Assembly: GCA_922989275.2 (NCBI GenBank)
Contig: OV277864.1
Location: 28,469,550-28,533,549, forward strand
Direction of reading: 5' to 3'
DNA length: 64,000 bases
Source of the DNA: Gari tellinella
Lineage: Eukaryota > Mollusca > Bivalvia > Cardiida > Psammobiidae
This document shows positions 43,561-53,822 of this stretch, piece after piece (position 1 is the first letter of the stretch; the number at the start of each line of letters is the position of its first letter). The translations under genes were made by a program, and so were the position numbers. Below the pieces are notes generated by a model. It searched no databases, was not told the origin of the DNA, and saw only the letters and a list, made by a program, of their open reading frames with translations.

Positions 43561-44214
43561 TGTCAATCCGTTCAAATATATAACTTGGCAGAGTATTTGC
43601 ACATATACTACAGACGTGCACCTAGGTTAAGATTTTGAGTTTATTTACATGATTACAACCAGTTGAACTTAGTAATTTTGCATATAATGTTCATTCAACG
43701 GTACATATGCTGTACGCGTAACTTCTCATACATATCTTAAGCTATAACCTTATAATTTGTCAGTGTTTGCACATATACTATACTGATGTGCACCTGGGTT
43801 AGGTTTTGACCTGCTTAAAGGTTTCACATACTTACAATCATTTAAACTTAGACTTACTTAGTTCGTTTTGCACACAAGGTTCATCCAATGGTACATACTT
43901 CTTACATGTACGTCGTATATACACCACAGTGATATGCATGTGGACAGAATTGCAAATAGAGGGGCATCATATTTGTCCTACAGACAAAGCTTTCTTTTGT
44001 ATTTCTTATTGGGTTTATCGGAAAGCATTTCATTGCAAGAAGAAATACTTTGATATTTGCTTCCTTTCATAGAATCCCCAAATGTATACATGTACTATCA
44101 TAACATGTATTGCTGTAGCGTTTGTCTGACAACTTGTCATTGGAGAGTAGTCTTTCTAAACATGTTTAGAATAATAAATATTATTGTTTAACACATTCAA
44201 CCCTGAGGGTGAGA
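43561..44214. other. Noncoding stretch with a diverged local repeat
   Basis: GCACATATACTACAGACGTG / GCACATATACTATACTGATG and following words occur twice (about 43600 and 43770), period roughly 170 bp. Confidence 0.45.
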
Positions 44215-44464
44215 TACAGTGGAGAATCTGTTATTCTTTCCCGTTTAAACGCAAACGTACGCAAACGCAAAGCGCTAAAACGTAGAAAAGAACAACTTTT
44301 GGACAATTCTGATAATTCATGTTTATCTTGGTGGCAAACAGTTTGGAGCCTGATCAGACGCCGGGTAACCCGGCGTCTGATCTGGCTCCAAACTGTTTGC
44401 AGTGAAAATAATAGTTTTAGCGTAAACGCGTTTATTGGGAAAGAATAACGTTTTCTCCACTGTA
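44215..44464. mobile_element. Family A MITE, near-consensus
   Basis: TACAGTGGAGAATC...TTTTCTCCACTGTA; core 1 (about 44335-44400) is a perfect palindrome except for CAG/CTG junctions, centre CCGGGTAACCCGG. Confidence 0.9.
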
Positions 44465-44884
44465 CCAGTCAGTTACAAACAAGGAACCTGTAAAAAGTAC
44501 ACTTGTTCTATGAAAACGACTTAGTCCTCTTATCAGGGTGAGCACCGTTTGTAAGTTCGAAATGTATCTAAAACCACAACCCTAAATGTTGAACCACGGA
44601 CTCGACCTAATTGGAAACTGGGGTTGTACATTAGAATTTTCAGGGATGAATTGTCCTATCTATTTTATAGCTTTCACCCAAGGCAACAGTAATTTCCATT
44701 ATGCATAGAGGTGAAGGTCTGTTTTTATTTATTAAACCGATGAAAGACATTCTTACTTAGTAAACGTCGTTATATACGTGTTACCCAGCTTGAAGCCTGA
44801 GAGTATGACGTTCAATGTAAACTATTAGAATAGTGCATTCGAGCGTGTATCTGGAACGGAACAGTTTACAAATGTTATGTACGA
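44465..44884. other. Unannotated stretch
   Basis: No feature recognised. Confidence 0.5.
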
Positions 44885-45240
44885 CAGAGAAGGCGTTATT
44901 CTTTCCGAATATACTTGGTTTCACTAAACACGTTAGCATGTCCATTACAAATACAGTGGAACTTCAATAGCTCGAACTCGCATAACTCGATCTTTCCTAT
45001 TTGTCGACACATGCATTGCATTATTTCATGCTCGGTTAAGTCAGACATACCCGTATTTCAAAGTTTAAACGTGGCTAAACCACGTTTTAACTTTGAAATA
45101 CGGGTATGTTCGACCTAACCGAGTTCGAAATATCGAAGTTCAACTGTAGTATGGAGCCACATCAGAAGTATACCGGGTAGCCCAGTGTCTGAAAAAAATA
45201 AGACAGATTGCAACTCGGCGTTAGATCAGGGTTTTCACTG
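44885..45240. mobile_element. Degenerate family A MITE split by a family I insertion
   Basis: Left part AAGGCGTTATTCTTTCCG...TCCATTACAAA stops at 44951; the core resumes at 45149 (GTATGGAGCCACATCAG... ACCGGGTAGCCCAGTGTC). The gap is exactly the family I element plus TA. Confidence 0.65.
44952..45148. mobile_element. Family I palindromic MITE
   Basis: TACAGTGGAACTTCAATAGC left; GAAATATCGAAGTTCAACTG and TA right. Central perfect palindrome 45046-45106 (TACCCGTATTTCAAAG..., centre AACGTGGCTAAACCACGTT). TA duplication; inserted in a family A element. Confidence 0.84.
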
Positions 45241-45346
45241 TCTTCATTATAAAACGCATTATACTATAAAACAATTACAACGCCTCTACAACGATTACCT
45301 TAGGTAAGGTACATGTAGTCACCTCCTAGGTATTCCTGAACATACA

Positions 45347-45526
45347 CAGGACTCCAGATAAGAGGGAGTAAACTGAACAAATCCAACATTTTCTCACTTA
45401 ATCCAGCATCTAATCCTATGGTGTTACTACTCATTAGAATCGTCTCTAATGGGTAGTGACACCTTAGGGTTTAATGCAGAAGTAAAGATTTAAGTTTTTG
45501 AAAAACCCTCCTCATCTGGAGCTTTG
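45347..45526. mobile_element. Family H MITE, core partly deleted
   Basis: CAGGACTCCAGATAAGAGG left, CATCTGGAGCTTTG right, CATACA direct repeats outside. The centre lacks about 15 bp of one arm (AGAATCGTCTCTAATGGG) compared with 39465. Confidence 0.8.
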
Positions 45527-45560
45527 CATACAAACAGAAGTCATTTCCAGTATCTTTCCA

Positions 45561-45640
45561 GGTGGTAGTTATAACAGATTGGAAATAAAGGAGCATTCTG
45601 GTTTACTTCCAATCTGCTTTAAGAGGTCACATGACGTCAA
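45561..45640. repeat. Degenerate core-2 palindrome
   Basis: CAGATTGGAAATAAAGGAGC and TGGTTTACTTCCAATCTGC pair with mismatches; no family ends found. Confidence 0.5.
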
Positions 45641-45671
45641 AACTGGAATAACGCCTTAAAGTAAAGAGTCA

Positions 45672-46143
45672 AATAGAAAAGACGTTATTCTTTTCCAATA
45701 AACGCATTTACGCTAAAACTTTAACCCTTTACCTGATAGCCTATTTCTATTACGTAAGATAGGTGACTACTTAAAGCAGGTTGAAAGTAAAGCAGAATGC
45801 GCCTTAGGGCGCATTCTGCTTTACTTTCAGCCTGCTTTAAGCTATCATGTGCTATACTATAGAAAATATTCCCTTTAATACATATTCATTACTGATTAAA
45901 TTGGGACTATTTTCTTCAGCGGATGAATAAATCATATCCGCTAAAAGTCGCTTCTATAAGGGAAAGGGTTAAATCCATTGCAAACAGTTTTGAGCCAGAT
46001 TACCCGGCTTCTGATCAGGCTCCAAGCTGTTTGTCACTCTGATTAGAATAAATAGTCACAATTGTCTAAAGGTTGTTGTTTTCAACGCTCAATTGCAACG
46101 TGTTTGCGTTTAAACGGAAAAGAATAACGTTTTCTCCACTGTA
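45672..46143. mobile_element. Family A MITE (inverted) carrying a nested family B element
   Basis: AAAAGACGTTATTCTTTTCC left half, interrupted at TTAA by 45721-45972, then CCATTGCAAACAGTTTTGAG core (left arm shortened) and AACGTTTTCTCCACTGTA. Confidence 0.82.
45721..45972. mobile_element. Family B MITE nested in family A
   Basis: TTAACCCTTTACCTGATAGC...GGAAAGGGTTAA with duplicated TTAA. Core 2 centre GCGCCTTAGGGCGC, almost symmetric. Confidence 0.88.
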
Positions 46144-46314
46144 ACCGTGACTTGACATATATGATATGACCTACAAGTACAGGATATTATGGTCTGAAGT
46201 GTTCAATAGTGATTACAGACTGATACGGGAAACACCATTTGATGCTTCCAATCCCTTCATTAGCATAGGAATGTGTTGTCCTTGCTTCACCGATGACACC
46301 CTTTGATATAAGAT

Positions 46315-46520
46315 ACAGTGGGGATGTTACTTTTTCTGTCTATACGATTGTAAAATATATAATATGCAATAAAATATATGAAATGAATTGTTATTGAAAA
46401 GTTTGATGATTAGATTTAACTTGAGTTGCAAACAGTTTGAAGCCTGGTCAGACGTCGATGTAACGGGTGTCTGATCTGGCTTTAAATTGCTTGCAATAGA
46501 AATAATAGCATATACATGTA
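46315..46520. mobile_element. Degenerate family A MITE
   Basis: GATACAGTGGGGATGTTAC left; core with CAGACGTCGATGTAACGGGTGTC; GCAATAGAAATAATAGC right, then lost. Confidence 0.55.
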
Positions 46521-46533
46521 TGTACAATATATA

Positions 46534-46670
46534 AATATTAGATGGCAGTTTGCGTGACATTCAAATTGTCAACCCGAGAAACAGCATGTCACCCCGAGGC
46601 ATAGCCGACGGTGACATTCTTGTTTCGAGGGATGACAATTTGAATGTCACGCAAACTGACGTCTAATATT
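46534..46670. repeat. 60-bp-arm hairpin
   Basis: 46534-46593 (AATATTAGATGGCAGTTTGC...) and 46610-46670 (...GCAAACTGACGTCTAATATT) are nearly perfect inverted copies with a 16-bp GC-rich loop (CCGAGGCATAGCCGAC). Confidence 0.85.
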
Positions 46671-46674
46671 TATT

Positions 46675-47583
46675 TTATTACACCGAGCTTATCAACCCTG
46701 GCTTTGGAATCGTTTTATTCGTATTTTATAAAATGTGTTGTGAATACCAATTTGACCGTTGCCATAGTGGGTTATTTTTAACACGGGCTTGAATGTTTAA
46801 TTCTTTCCCGTGTTACTAATAATCCTGTTAGATAATTTTGTTAGATGTTTTACATGTATTTACTTACTGTGCTGGCGGTCTTTTTGATTGTAAGGTTGTG
46901 GAACAGGGTTTATATTTTATGTACACTGTTCGTCTTTATAGGTGAATGTGGGAGATAAGTGTGAGGTTGGGCGCCCCTAAACCCAGGTTTAACCCCCCAG
47001 TGGTTGTTAATAATTAATTAATTTATAATTGATTATTGATTGCTACTAACCGTACCAAGGCGGGCTCCTATATTCACTTAGCTTTATGTTTGTCTTGCGT
47101 GTTGTTTTCTATTTAGTGTGTAGATGAAGGAATGGTATTGCGCGCGTGTGTGTGTGTGTGGTTGTGTGTGTGTGTGTGTGTGTGTGTTTGTTATGGTATG
47201 GCTGTGTGTGTGTTCTGCTTTAGAGATGGGTGTATTGTTTATGTTGCGTTTCCTGCTTGAGTCTTCTTTCGTATTTATTTAGCGCGGACATGTACGTAAC
47301 GCGGGAAATGACGTCGCCGTCTTACGACGTCACATTGTTTATAATCATATTACAAGAAAGTTACCACTCTTTAAAACGTTCTAGTATCGCCCATAGCGAT
47401 GCTCATGTCATAGCTGACAGTATTTTTTAGGATAGAGAAAAAAAGTAATGTCCTTTAGAGTGACGTCACAAAAAGAACATCATAAAGAGTGACAGAATAT
47501 TTCGGATAGATGAAAAGACATGCAAAATGTTAACTGTAGGTCTATGGGAAATTAACATTGTAACTCAAAGCGAGGTGTAATAA
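46675..47583. mobile_element. Possible TIR element (TTATTACACC ends)
   Basis: TTATTACACCGAGCTT at the left and AAGCGAGGTGTAATAA at the right are inverted copies at 14 of 16 positions. The interior has the 47062-47280 segment and no transposase. Boundaries are tentative. Confidence 0.4.
47062..47280. repeat. Segment shared with the 3' LTR at 7899-8092
   Basis: Reverse-complement match to the LTR-specific segment, including the (GT)n microsatellite (about 47145-47188) and the unique sequence on both sides of it. Confidence 0.85.
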
Positions 47584-48469
47584 TGTATTATGTCGCTTTA
47601 CTGTCGACGGTGGCGTCAATAAGTTGGACTTATTTTCAAACTTTCGCATAATGTTATTGATCGAAAGAGAGTATTGGAATACCTGAAAGAAACTGAAACC
47701 CAGATGGAAAATTTATATGTTTTAGAAAACAAAATCATGATAGAAAATTATAATAGTATTGTGCATTTATTTTAATCTGACTGTTGACAAACAATTTAGT
47801 CTGAGATATACATGTGTTTCTACTCCCGTTTAAACGAATTGCTTCGTCACTAGTCATACTTTCTGCATACTGAAAGGCAATTTACATGCAATACTTATAC
47901 ACGTAGTATAACATACACAATCATCTATTAATTGCCAGGCAGAGCGTCGTAAATAATTGCCGTCTACGTCGCATCGGTTTGATTCGTAATCGAACTCATT
48001 TGTTGGTTTTTATTGCCGCAAAGCTTTGGTTAAGGCGCATATTTTTTTTTTTATAGTTATTGAACTTTAGGAGTGTCATATACCATTTTCAGGTCAGTTT
48101 GTGAATACATCTTTGCAAGGCAGAATTGTGCTTATTTTGAACTTCACTATGACCTTGATCTTGACTCCGATCTCAATCATGAATCAAAACATGTGTTTGT
48201 CCAGTCCATATGTCTTTAACCACTTCACAGGGATATTTAGTGTATGAATACATCTTTCGATGACGCTGTGTAGCAGTGAAAGGATTACACCATTTAATGA
48301 GTACCTGGTCAAATGTTTCAACTTCATCATATAATGGAACACAAAGAAAGCATGATAAAATTGTAATAACAATAATGACAAATGATAGAAAACGTAAAAG
48401 AAATGTCCGAAAGCAAGATGGAAACGAAAGAAAGCATACCGTATTTTTTACTTAATAACCTTCCATAAT
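47584..48469. other. Unannotated stretch
   Basis: No gene or repeat recognised; a short poly-T run near 48043. Confidence 0.45.
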
Positions 48470-48565
48470 ACTGTTCATAGAAACTTCTATTTGCAAACAG
48501 TTAAGATTCAAACCAGACGCCGCATCGTTTGTCCCATTTATGGGACGCTAGGCATGGAATAAATT
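48470..48565. mobile_element. Family E fragment
   Basis: TTTGCAAACAGTTAAGATTC, CAGACGCCGCATCG, then TTTGTCCCATTTATGGGAC: left core arm fused to the right flank of family E, right arm missing. Confidence 0.55.
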
Positions 48566-49249
48566 GACTTAAGCGGACAATATATTAGATGCTGAAATGT
48601 TTGAGTTGTTCATCATTTTCCTTTCATAAAAAAATGCTAATTTGATTGATGTATTGCAGTGCATATTTATACAATTCCGAGAGAATACAAGTGTTGAATA
48701 ATTCCATAAAACATGTTGGTTCTGCATAAATTCATGAAATCCACGTCTGTTTTCATGTTGCCTGATGAAGACCAAGTCTGGTTTAACTCATTTGGGTGCT
48801 TTACAAACATGGAAACTATGAAGAATACACATAGCCTAGGCAAACAGCGTATACCCAGATCTAATTGAGCCAACCGACCCGGGTCTATGTCAGTTTGCAA
48901 TATTTTGCAAATAGCAACACTTAAAAGCCAAATAAAAAAATGACTAGACTTAATAGGAAATTTAAATTGTCAATTAAAACTAACATATGTGATTGAGATA
49001 AAATCGGCATATTATTGCAATGGACAACATCATATTAATGTTTAAAAAAGCGGATTTGAATTTGAAACTATGTTTAGATACATGTTTAATCAACTCTGAA
49101 ACTTAAAATTTTATTGAAACATATCTGTGTAAGGTTCACTGCCGTGGACAGCATTCACGTTTTATACATATAAATATACATAGAAACTCTCTGATATGCA
49201 GTCAAATTTGGTTTACATGTAGCTGGTAATTCAGTGAACACAATAATTA
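48566..49249. other. Unannotated stretch
   Basis: No recognisable feature. Confidence 0.45.
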
Positions 49250-49465
49250 AGACGCTATTCTGTCTAAATAAACCCGTTTTGCTTAAATATTTATTCCATT
49301 TGAAACAGTTTGGAACTAGATCATAAGTCGGTAAACCGGCGTGTGATCACGCTCCAAACTGTTTAACATTCTGACTAAAAACAGATCGTCGGAAAATTTC
49401 AAGATGTTGTCATTTTCGACATTTAATCACACTGTGTGTGCGTTTAGTTTTCATTTAAAATGTTA
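49250..49465. mobile_element. Degenerate family A MITE, inverted
   Basis: ACGCTATTCTGTCTAAATAA left; core GTCGGTAAACCGGCG; right GTGCGTTTAGTTTTCATTTA. A SINE follows within 25 bp. Confidence 0.6.
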
Positions 49466-49485
49466 TTCTTTGAACACCACTTTTG

Positions 49486-49757
49486 CTGCCTGCACTAGCG
49501 AACGTAATCCAGTGATAACGCACTCTACTACGATAACCGGGGTCGTGAGTTTGATCCCCTGTCGGACTAAGATCTTCGGATGCGACTTCACGAACCGATG
49601 TCCGATGTATCAGTGCTTCACACTGAGCTTCCGAAAGAACCAGAGAACTGTATCGATAATAAGAGTACGGTGCTCTGTCTCCACTCCCCTCTTTCTGGGA
49701 CGTCCAATTTGACCAGAGTGTTACCTGCCTAACCAGTTCCACTGCATGCCATAACAT
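49486..49757 (+). repeat. tRNA-derived SINE
   Basis: A-box-like AATCCAGTGATAACGC (49505-49520) and B-box-like GTGAGTTTGATCCCC (49545-49559), followed by a 180-bp non-tRNA body. ORFs here are translations of the SINE. Confidence 0.68.
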
Positions 49758-49789
49758 ATTCTGCTAAAGATGTGCTGCCTAGACTACTA

Positions 49790-49994
49790 AATCATCACTT
49801 CCGTGATGGCATCGGCTTGCAACAGTTGCCATCTGCTTTTATTTCTCAGATTATTTCTCAGGGTAGTTTGACCTAGTAACTATTGAAATGAACGTCAAAC
49901 AGAGTGGATTATGAGCAGACACCGCACAACGAGTTATTATTACATTGCGTTTTGATTCGTTTAAACGAAAATAAACAACAGTTTCCCCACCGTA
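49790..49994. mobile_element. Chimeric MITE: inverted family C half + family A end
   Basis: Left half (CATCACTTCCGTGATGGC, CATCTGCTTTTATTTCTCA) is family C in reverse. After a core trace (GTCAAACAGAGTGGATTATG, CAGACACCGCACAACG) the right end is family A (GATTCGTTTAAACG...TTTCCCCACCGTA). Confidence 0.6.
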
Positions 49995-50032
49995 ACGCCT
50001 TCCCTGACAGGCTATAGATTACTAACAACTCT

Positions 50033-50221
50033 TAAATAACACGACGTCATCAATTTTAAACAAATGTCGTCTGCTTTTGTAGGTATATTGACTAAAAAGG
50101 TTGAATATAGTGTCAAACTGTTTGGATCTAGATTAAACGCTGCGTTACGCGGCGTCCGATCAAGATCAAAACGGTTTGCAAATAACCCTTGTACTCGTGG
50201 TAAGACGGAGTGAAGGGGTTA
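50033..50221. mobile_element. Family C MITE, inverted
   Basis: ACGACGTCATCAATTTTAAAC first, core 1 (centre GCTGCGTTACGCGGC) about 50122-50187, then GTAAGACGGAGTGAAGGGGTT. Confidence 0.72.
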
Positions 50222-50252
50222 TTTCATACTAAGATTCAAAGCAGTAAGTATT

Positions 50253-50311
50253 ATTAAACCAGATTTGTAAGCCCTCTTTTCACACAGGAGCTGTGCGTTT
50301 AAAAGCGTAGT
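50253..50311 (-). repeat. LINE 3'-terminal fragment
   Basis: ACCAGATTTGTAAGCCCTCT and GTGCGTTTAAAAGCG match the LINE end at 25046-25100 in the same orientation. Confidence 0.6.
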
Positions 50312-50319
50312 TTGACTGA

Positions 50320-50405
50320 AGAAATATCGAAATGAGTGTTAAACAGTTGTGATCCAGATCACTACGAGTAACGCAGTCACTGATCAGGATAAAAAAGGTT
50401 TGCAA
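50320..50405. repeat. Degenerate core-1 palindrome
   Basis: GTTAAACAGTTGTGATCCAG... with centre ACGAGTAACGCAGT; probably an inverted family C or D remnant. Confidence 0.5.
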
Positions 50406-50406
50406 A

Positions 50407-50625
50407 GTTGACCCATTACCCCATAGCCTGTTTCTAGTTTTGAAGACATATAACCACTTAAAGCAGGCTGAAAGTAAAGCAGAATGCGCCTTGATTATCC
50501 GCTAGGATAGAGCAAATATTTCTAATCATACATATTCCTGACTGTTAAAAAGGGAACTATTTTCTTCAGCGGAGGAATAAATTCTACGCGCAAACAGGAG
50601 TATTTATGGGGGAATGGGACAACTT
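50407..50625. mobile_element. Family B MITE lacking the right core arm
   Basis: TTGACCCATTACCCCATAGC left; CTTAAAGCAGGCTGAAAG and AGCAGAATGCGCCTT then immediately GATTATCCGCTAGG: the whole right arm of core 2 is deleted. Right half TTTTCTTCAGCGGAGGAATA. Confidence 0.78.
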
Positions 50626-50809
50626 TAGTCCACTATTGCGATGAAAGGGCTAAAGACAATTGGCAAAAAACTAAAAACCAGTACAGAAATCAGGATGCAT
50701 TGTGCGATTACAATAAGTTAGTTGTTTTGGCAAATATAGGCCTTCTGCTTTCCTATTACACTGCATTGAGCGGCCACAGGGCCAACTCTCTTTATTGTGC
50801 GTAATCATA

Positions 50810-51158
50810 TACAGTTTTCCCTCTATACAGTGACATCCAGTGGGAGATAAAGATTGTGTGCGTTGTTCGGAGGGAGTCGTTATAGGGAGGGAAGTTAGTT
50901 CACATTTGCAAACAGCTTGCATCCAGATCAGACGCCGCGTAACGCGGCGTCTGATCTGGATTCAAGCAGTTTGTTACTCGTCATTCAGAATGTCCATTAG
51001 GTAACTTTGAGAAAAGCAGCAGACGATAATTTTAAGCAGGCGACATTGTAGTCGTGAATTTGTTGGACATAACTGTTCTGTTTAGGGAACTGCGACAAAA
51101 GTATTTGTAGGGACGGAGTCGTTATTTTGGATGGTCGTTGTACGGAGGGAGTACTGTA
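50810..51158. mobile_element. Family D palindromic MITE, good copy
   Basis: TACAGTTTTCCCTCTATAC left, GGAGGGAGTACTGTA right. Core 1 at 50909-50973, centre CCGCGTAACGCGG, two arm mismatches. Confidence 0.86.
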
Positions 51159-51579
51159 TCACAAATGTACGGGTTTGAATGTATATTAGATCTCTACACG
51201 TACGGTACATGTACGAATGACACGCCATGCGTATGTTAAATGTAATTATTTGTTGCGGATTGCACTCAGCCTCAATGCCATCTAGGATCAGATATTTTTG
51301 AATATCACCTAACCTCTATGTCATCTGTGTTCTAGTGCTCTATCCACAACAACATCAGTAGATTGGTATGGTATAATGAACATTTCCCCAGGAGTATACC
51401 AGCGTTGATTGGTTTAAGTCTATTAACACTGTCATTTGGAAGGGGCTCGTATGTTCTAGTACTCAAGGCATTCGATTTTTACATTGATTTTTGTCAGTCC
51501 TATCATAGTCCAATCAAATAACAAGATATGATATCTTTACCTCATCGTTTATTTACAACCTCAGAAAATCACTCGAGTT
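51159..51579. other. Unannotated stretch
   Basis: Nothing recognised apart from ACGTACGGTACATGTACG near 51198. Confidence 0.45.
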
Positions 51580-51900
51580 AGTTAGTCCGAGTTACATTAT
51601 AGTCAGGACTTTTTAGCTCGAACTCGCTTAACCCATTTACGCCTAGTGGATTATTCCATTTTTATATATTGGATAAGTCCATTTTTCATCAAAGGGATGC
51701 CTGATCAAAGTTTTCATTTTTCATTTTGTTTTATATTGAAATTCCTATCAGCAAACAGTGTAGACTCTGATCAGACGCCGCATAATGCGGCGTCTGATCA
51801 GCGTCTACACTGTTTGCCTATGTTCCATTTATGGGACATTTGGCATAAATGGGTTAAGTCAAACTGACCCAAATGTTTGGTTGAGTGTAAGAAGTTGGCT
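51580..51900. mobile_element. Family I remnant split by a family E element
   Basis: GACTTTTTAGCTCGAACTCGC before 51628 and AAGTCAAACTGACCC after 51857 match family I; the junction is a single TTAA. Confidence 0.55.
51628..51857. mobile_element. Family E palindromic MITE, best copy
   Basis: TTAACCCATTTACGCCTAGT...TGGCATAAATGGGTTAA. E-type core 51751-51817, nearly perfect (centre CCGCATAATGCGG, one GAC/GCG mismatch). Nested at TTAA in a family I remnant. Confidence 0.87.
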
Positions 51901-52079
51901 GAAAGAAGACTCCGAACAATTCAACCGTTAACCTTTATTATAACATACGCTTCGATGCGAGCGGTGAATAACACTCATTGTTTATTTCACGTATATAACT
52001 AGCGGTTTAAATAATATATAAATGAGGTTGTTTTACTAAATTGTGTATTCCTACGCGCTGTCAAAATGTGTAAACAAAC

Positions 52080-52355
52080 ATGGCGTCAAACGACATTTCT
52101 GTCGGTGACCGAGTGGCTATAGATGGGACGGGACAGGGACTGTTTGCTCTCTAGATTTATTCTGAATATATCGCAATTGACCTTAGAACTACAATATACA
52201 TGTTCACTCCCCTAGGCGGTCCATTCACGCGTCATCCGTTGACTTATAAGGAAGCTAATAAGCTAAAAATCAAGTATCGAGATAGTATAAACAACATTGC
52301 AAGGTTATGTTATAAAAAATCTAACATTCGTAATTATAATCTTTTTGATTTATAA
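52080..52355 (+). pseudogene. Small interrupted ORF of unknown origin
   Basis: ATG in good context (AACATGGCG), 24 codons beginning MASNDISVGDRVAIDG, then TAG at 52152-52154, then 66 codons open in the same frame to TAA. The first part (VGDRVxIDGTGQG) looks protein-like, but I cannot name a family. May be a captured exon or chance. Confidence 0.2.
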
Positions 52356-52439
52356 AACGAGTATTTTAGAAAACGATAAAAAAAACTCGGCAAGCGTCGA
52401 TTTTACCGTTTTCTAAAAGACTCGTTTTAAAAATCCAAT
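52345..52439. repeat. Hairpin
   Basis: TTTTGATTTATAAAACGAGT... and ...ACTCGTTTTAAAAATCCAA pair over about 37 bp around CTCGGCAAGCGTCGA. Confidence 0.72.
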
Positions 52440-52626
52440 AAATTTTGAACACTCGTGTAAGAGCCTGTATTTATTTGGAACTCGCTGAAATCTAATACTT
52501 CCGTATTTAAAATTTAAAATGTGGCTTACTTTGAAAAAAAAAACCCAAATGTGTTTGACTGAAGTGATTTCGAATTATCAAAGTTTGAATGTAACTATGC
52601 AGGTTGGTATTTGTTATGTAATCCTA

Positions 52627-52962
52627 TACAGCGTTCCCGCTCTACAACGACATCCAATGGGAGACCAAGATTATGTGTGTTGTTCGGAGGGAGTCGTTAT
52701 AGGGAGGGAAATTGGCTTACATATGCAAACAGCTTGAATCCCGATCAGATGCAGCGTTACGCGACGTCTAATCTGGATTCAAGCTGTTTGCCACTCGTCA
52801 TTATGTTTTTATCTGTCAACATGTCCATTATGTAAGACAAACAGCAGACAACAATTTGAAGCAGACGATATTGCAGCAGTGAAAGGGTTAGACATAATTG
52901 TCGTTGGAACACCGACAAGTGTTGTTGTAGGGAGGGAGCCGTTGCAGGAAGGGAGCACTGTA
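52627..52962. mobile_element. Family D palindromic MITE
   Basis: TACAGCGTTCCCGCTCTAC left, GGAAGGGAGCACTGTA right. Core 1 about 52725-52791 with several mismatches (GATGCAGCGTTACGCGACGTC). Confidence 0.83.
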
Positions 52963-53294
52963 CATATAAACTTGTATCAGGCAGATTTTCACCAGAAGAC
53001 CCCCATTGGAAGGTTTGGCATTTGTGGTATCTAAATGGAAGGCAACAAACAATTGTTTGTCAAACAGCTCCAAAGTTAAGGACACTTTTAGATTAATATT
53101 TCAATAAAATTACAGTAGGGTCTGCAATGTTTATAAAACTTTCATAGACATCTAATTGTTATCAGCATTGTAAGGGTTACGATAATATGCCTGCAATGTC
53201 AGTAAAACTAAACTAAAACAAATATTGCAAAAGTGTCTGATACAAGACAGTAAAATGCTGAAAAGCATCTATGTTTGCTTCTTTGCAACAACTG
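52963..53294. other. Unannotated stretch
   Basis: No feature seen. Confidence 0.45.
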
Positions 53295-53440
53295 GGTCCA
53301 ATGTTATAAAGCGTTTGAGCTGAGTCTGAGTTTTTTCTAAAGCAATTGATTGGTCAGATTTGAGCCTAGGCTCAAATCTGACCAATCAAATGCTTGAGAA
53401 AGACTATAGACTCAACTGAAAAGCTTTATAATTTAGGACC
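53295..53440. mobile_element. Family K foldback MITE
   Basis: Ends GGTCCAATGTTATAAAGC and GCTTTATAATTTAGGACC. Central perfect palindrome 53345-53389 (TTGATTGGTCAGATTTGAGC... with centre CCTAGG). Another partial copy at 63244-63315. Confidence 0.83.
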
Positions 53441-53513
53441 ATGGACTGGAACAAGTGTAAGATATTGTCGTTCCACGGACGACAGCGGTGGCCAGTCGTG
53501 AACTCCATAGATT

Positions 53514-53792
53514 TACAGTGGAGAGAGTGTCATTGTTTCCCGTTTAAACGAAAACAAAACGCAACAGAATTGCAACAAAAATCAGATAATGATAACTTGT
53601 TGACAATTCTTACTATTTTTTTAATCTGACATTTGCAAACAATTTAGATCCTGATCAGATCAGAGGCCGTGTAAGAGGGCCTCTGGTCAAAATTCAAAAT
53701 GCTTGACAAGCATATCAATGTTTTATAAGTTCGAACACAAATACAATTCCCCTACTATTATATTTAAAAGCTGACGATATCACAGCAATGAC
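53514..53792. mobile_element. Chimeric MITE: family A left end + family C right half
   Basis: TACAGTGGAGAGAGTG and CCCGTTTAAACG are family A. After the core (CAAACAATTTAGATCCTGAT..., centre GGCCGTGTAAGAGGGCC) the right half (TTGACAAGCATATCAATGTT, GCTGACGATATCACAGCAAT) is family C. The switch lies in the palindrome. Confidence 0.68.
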
Positions 53793-53822
53793 TGTGACAG
53801 ACGGCTTATTATGACATAAGGG

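Noticed and set aside
49404..49757. Two 100-codon ORFs on opposite strands
   Set aside because: Both are translations of the tRNA-derived SINE and adjacent MITE.
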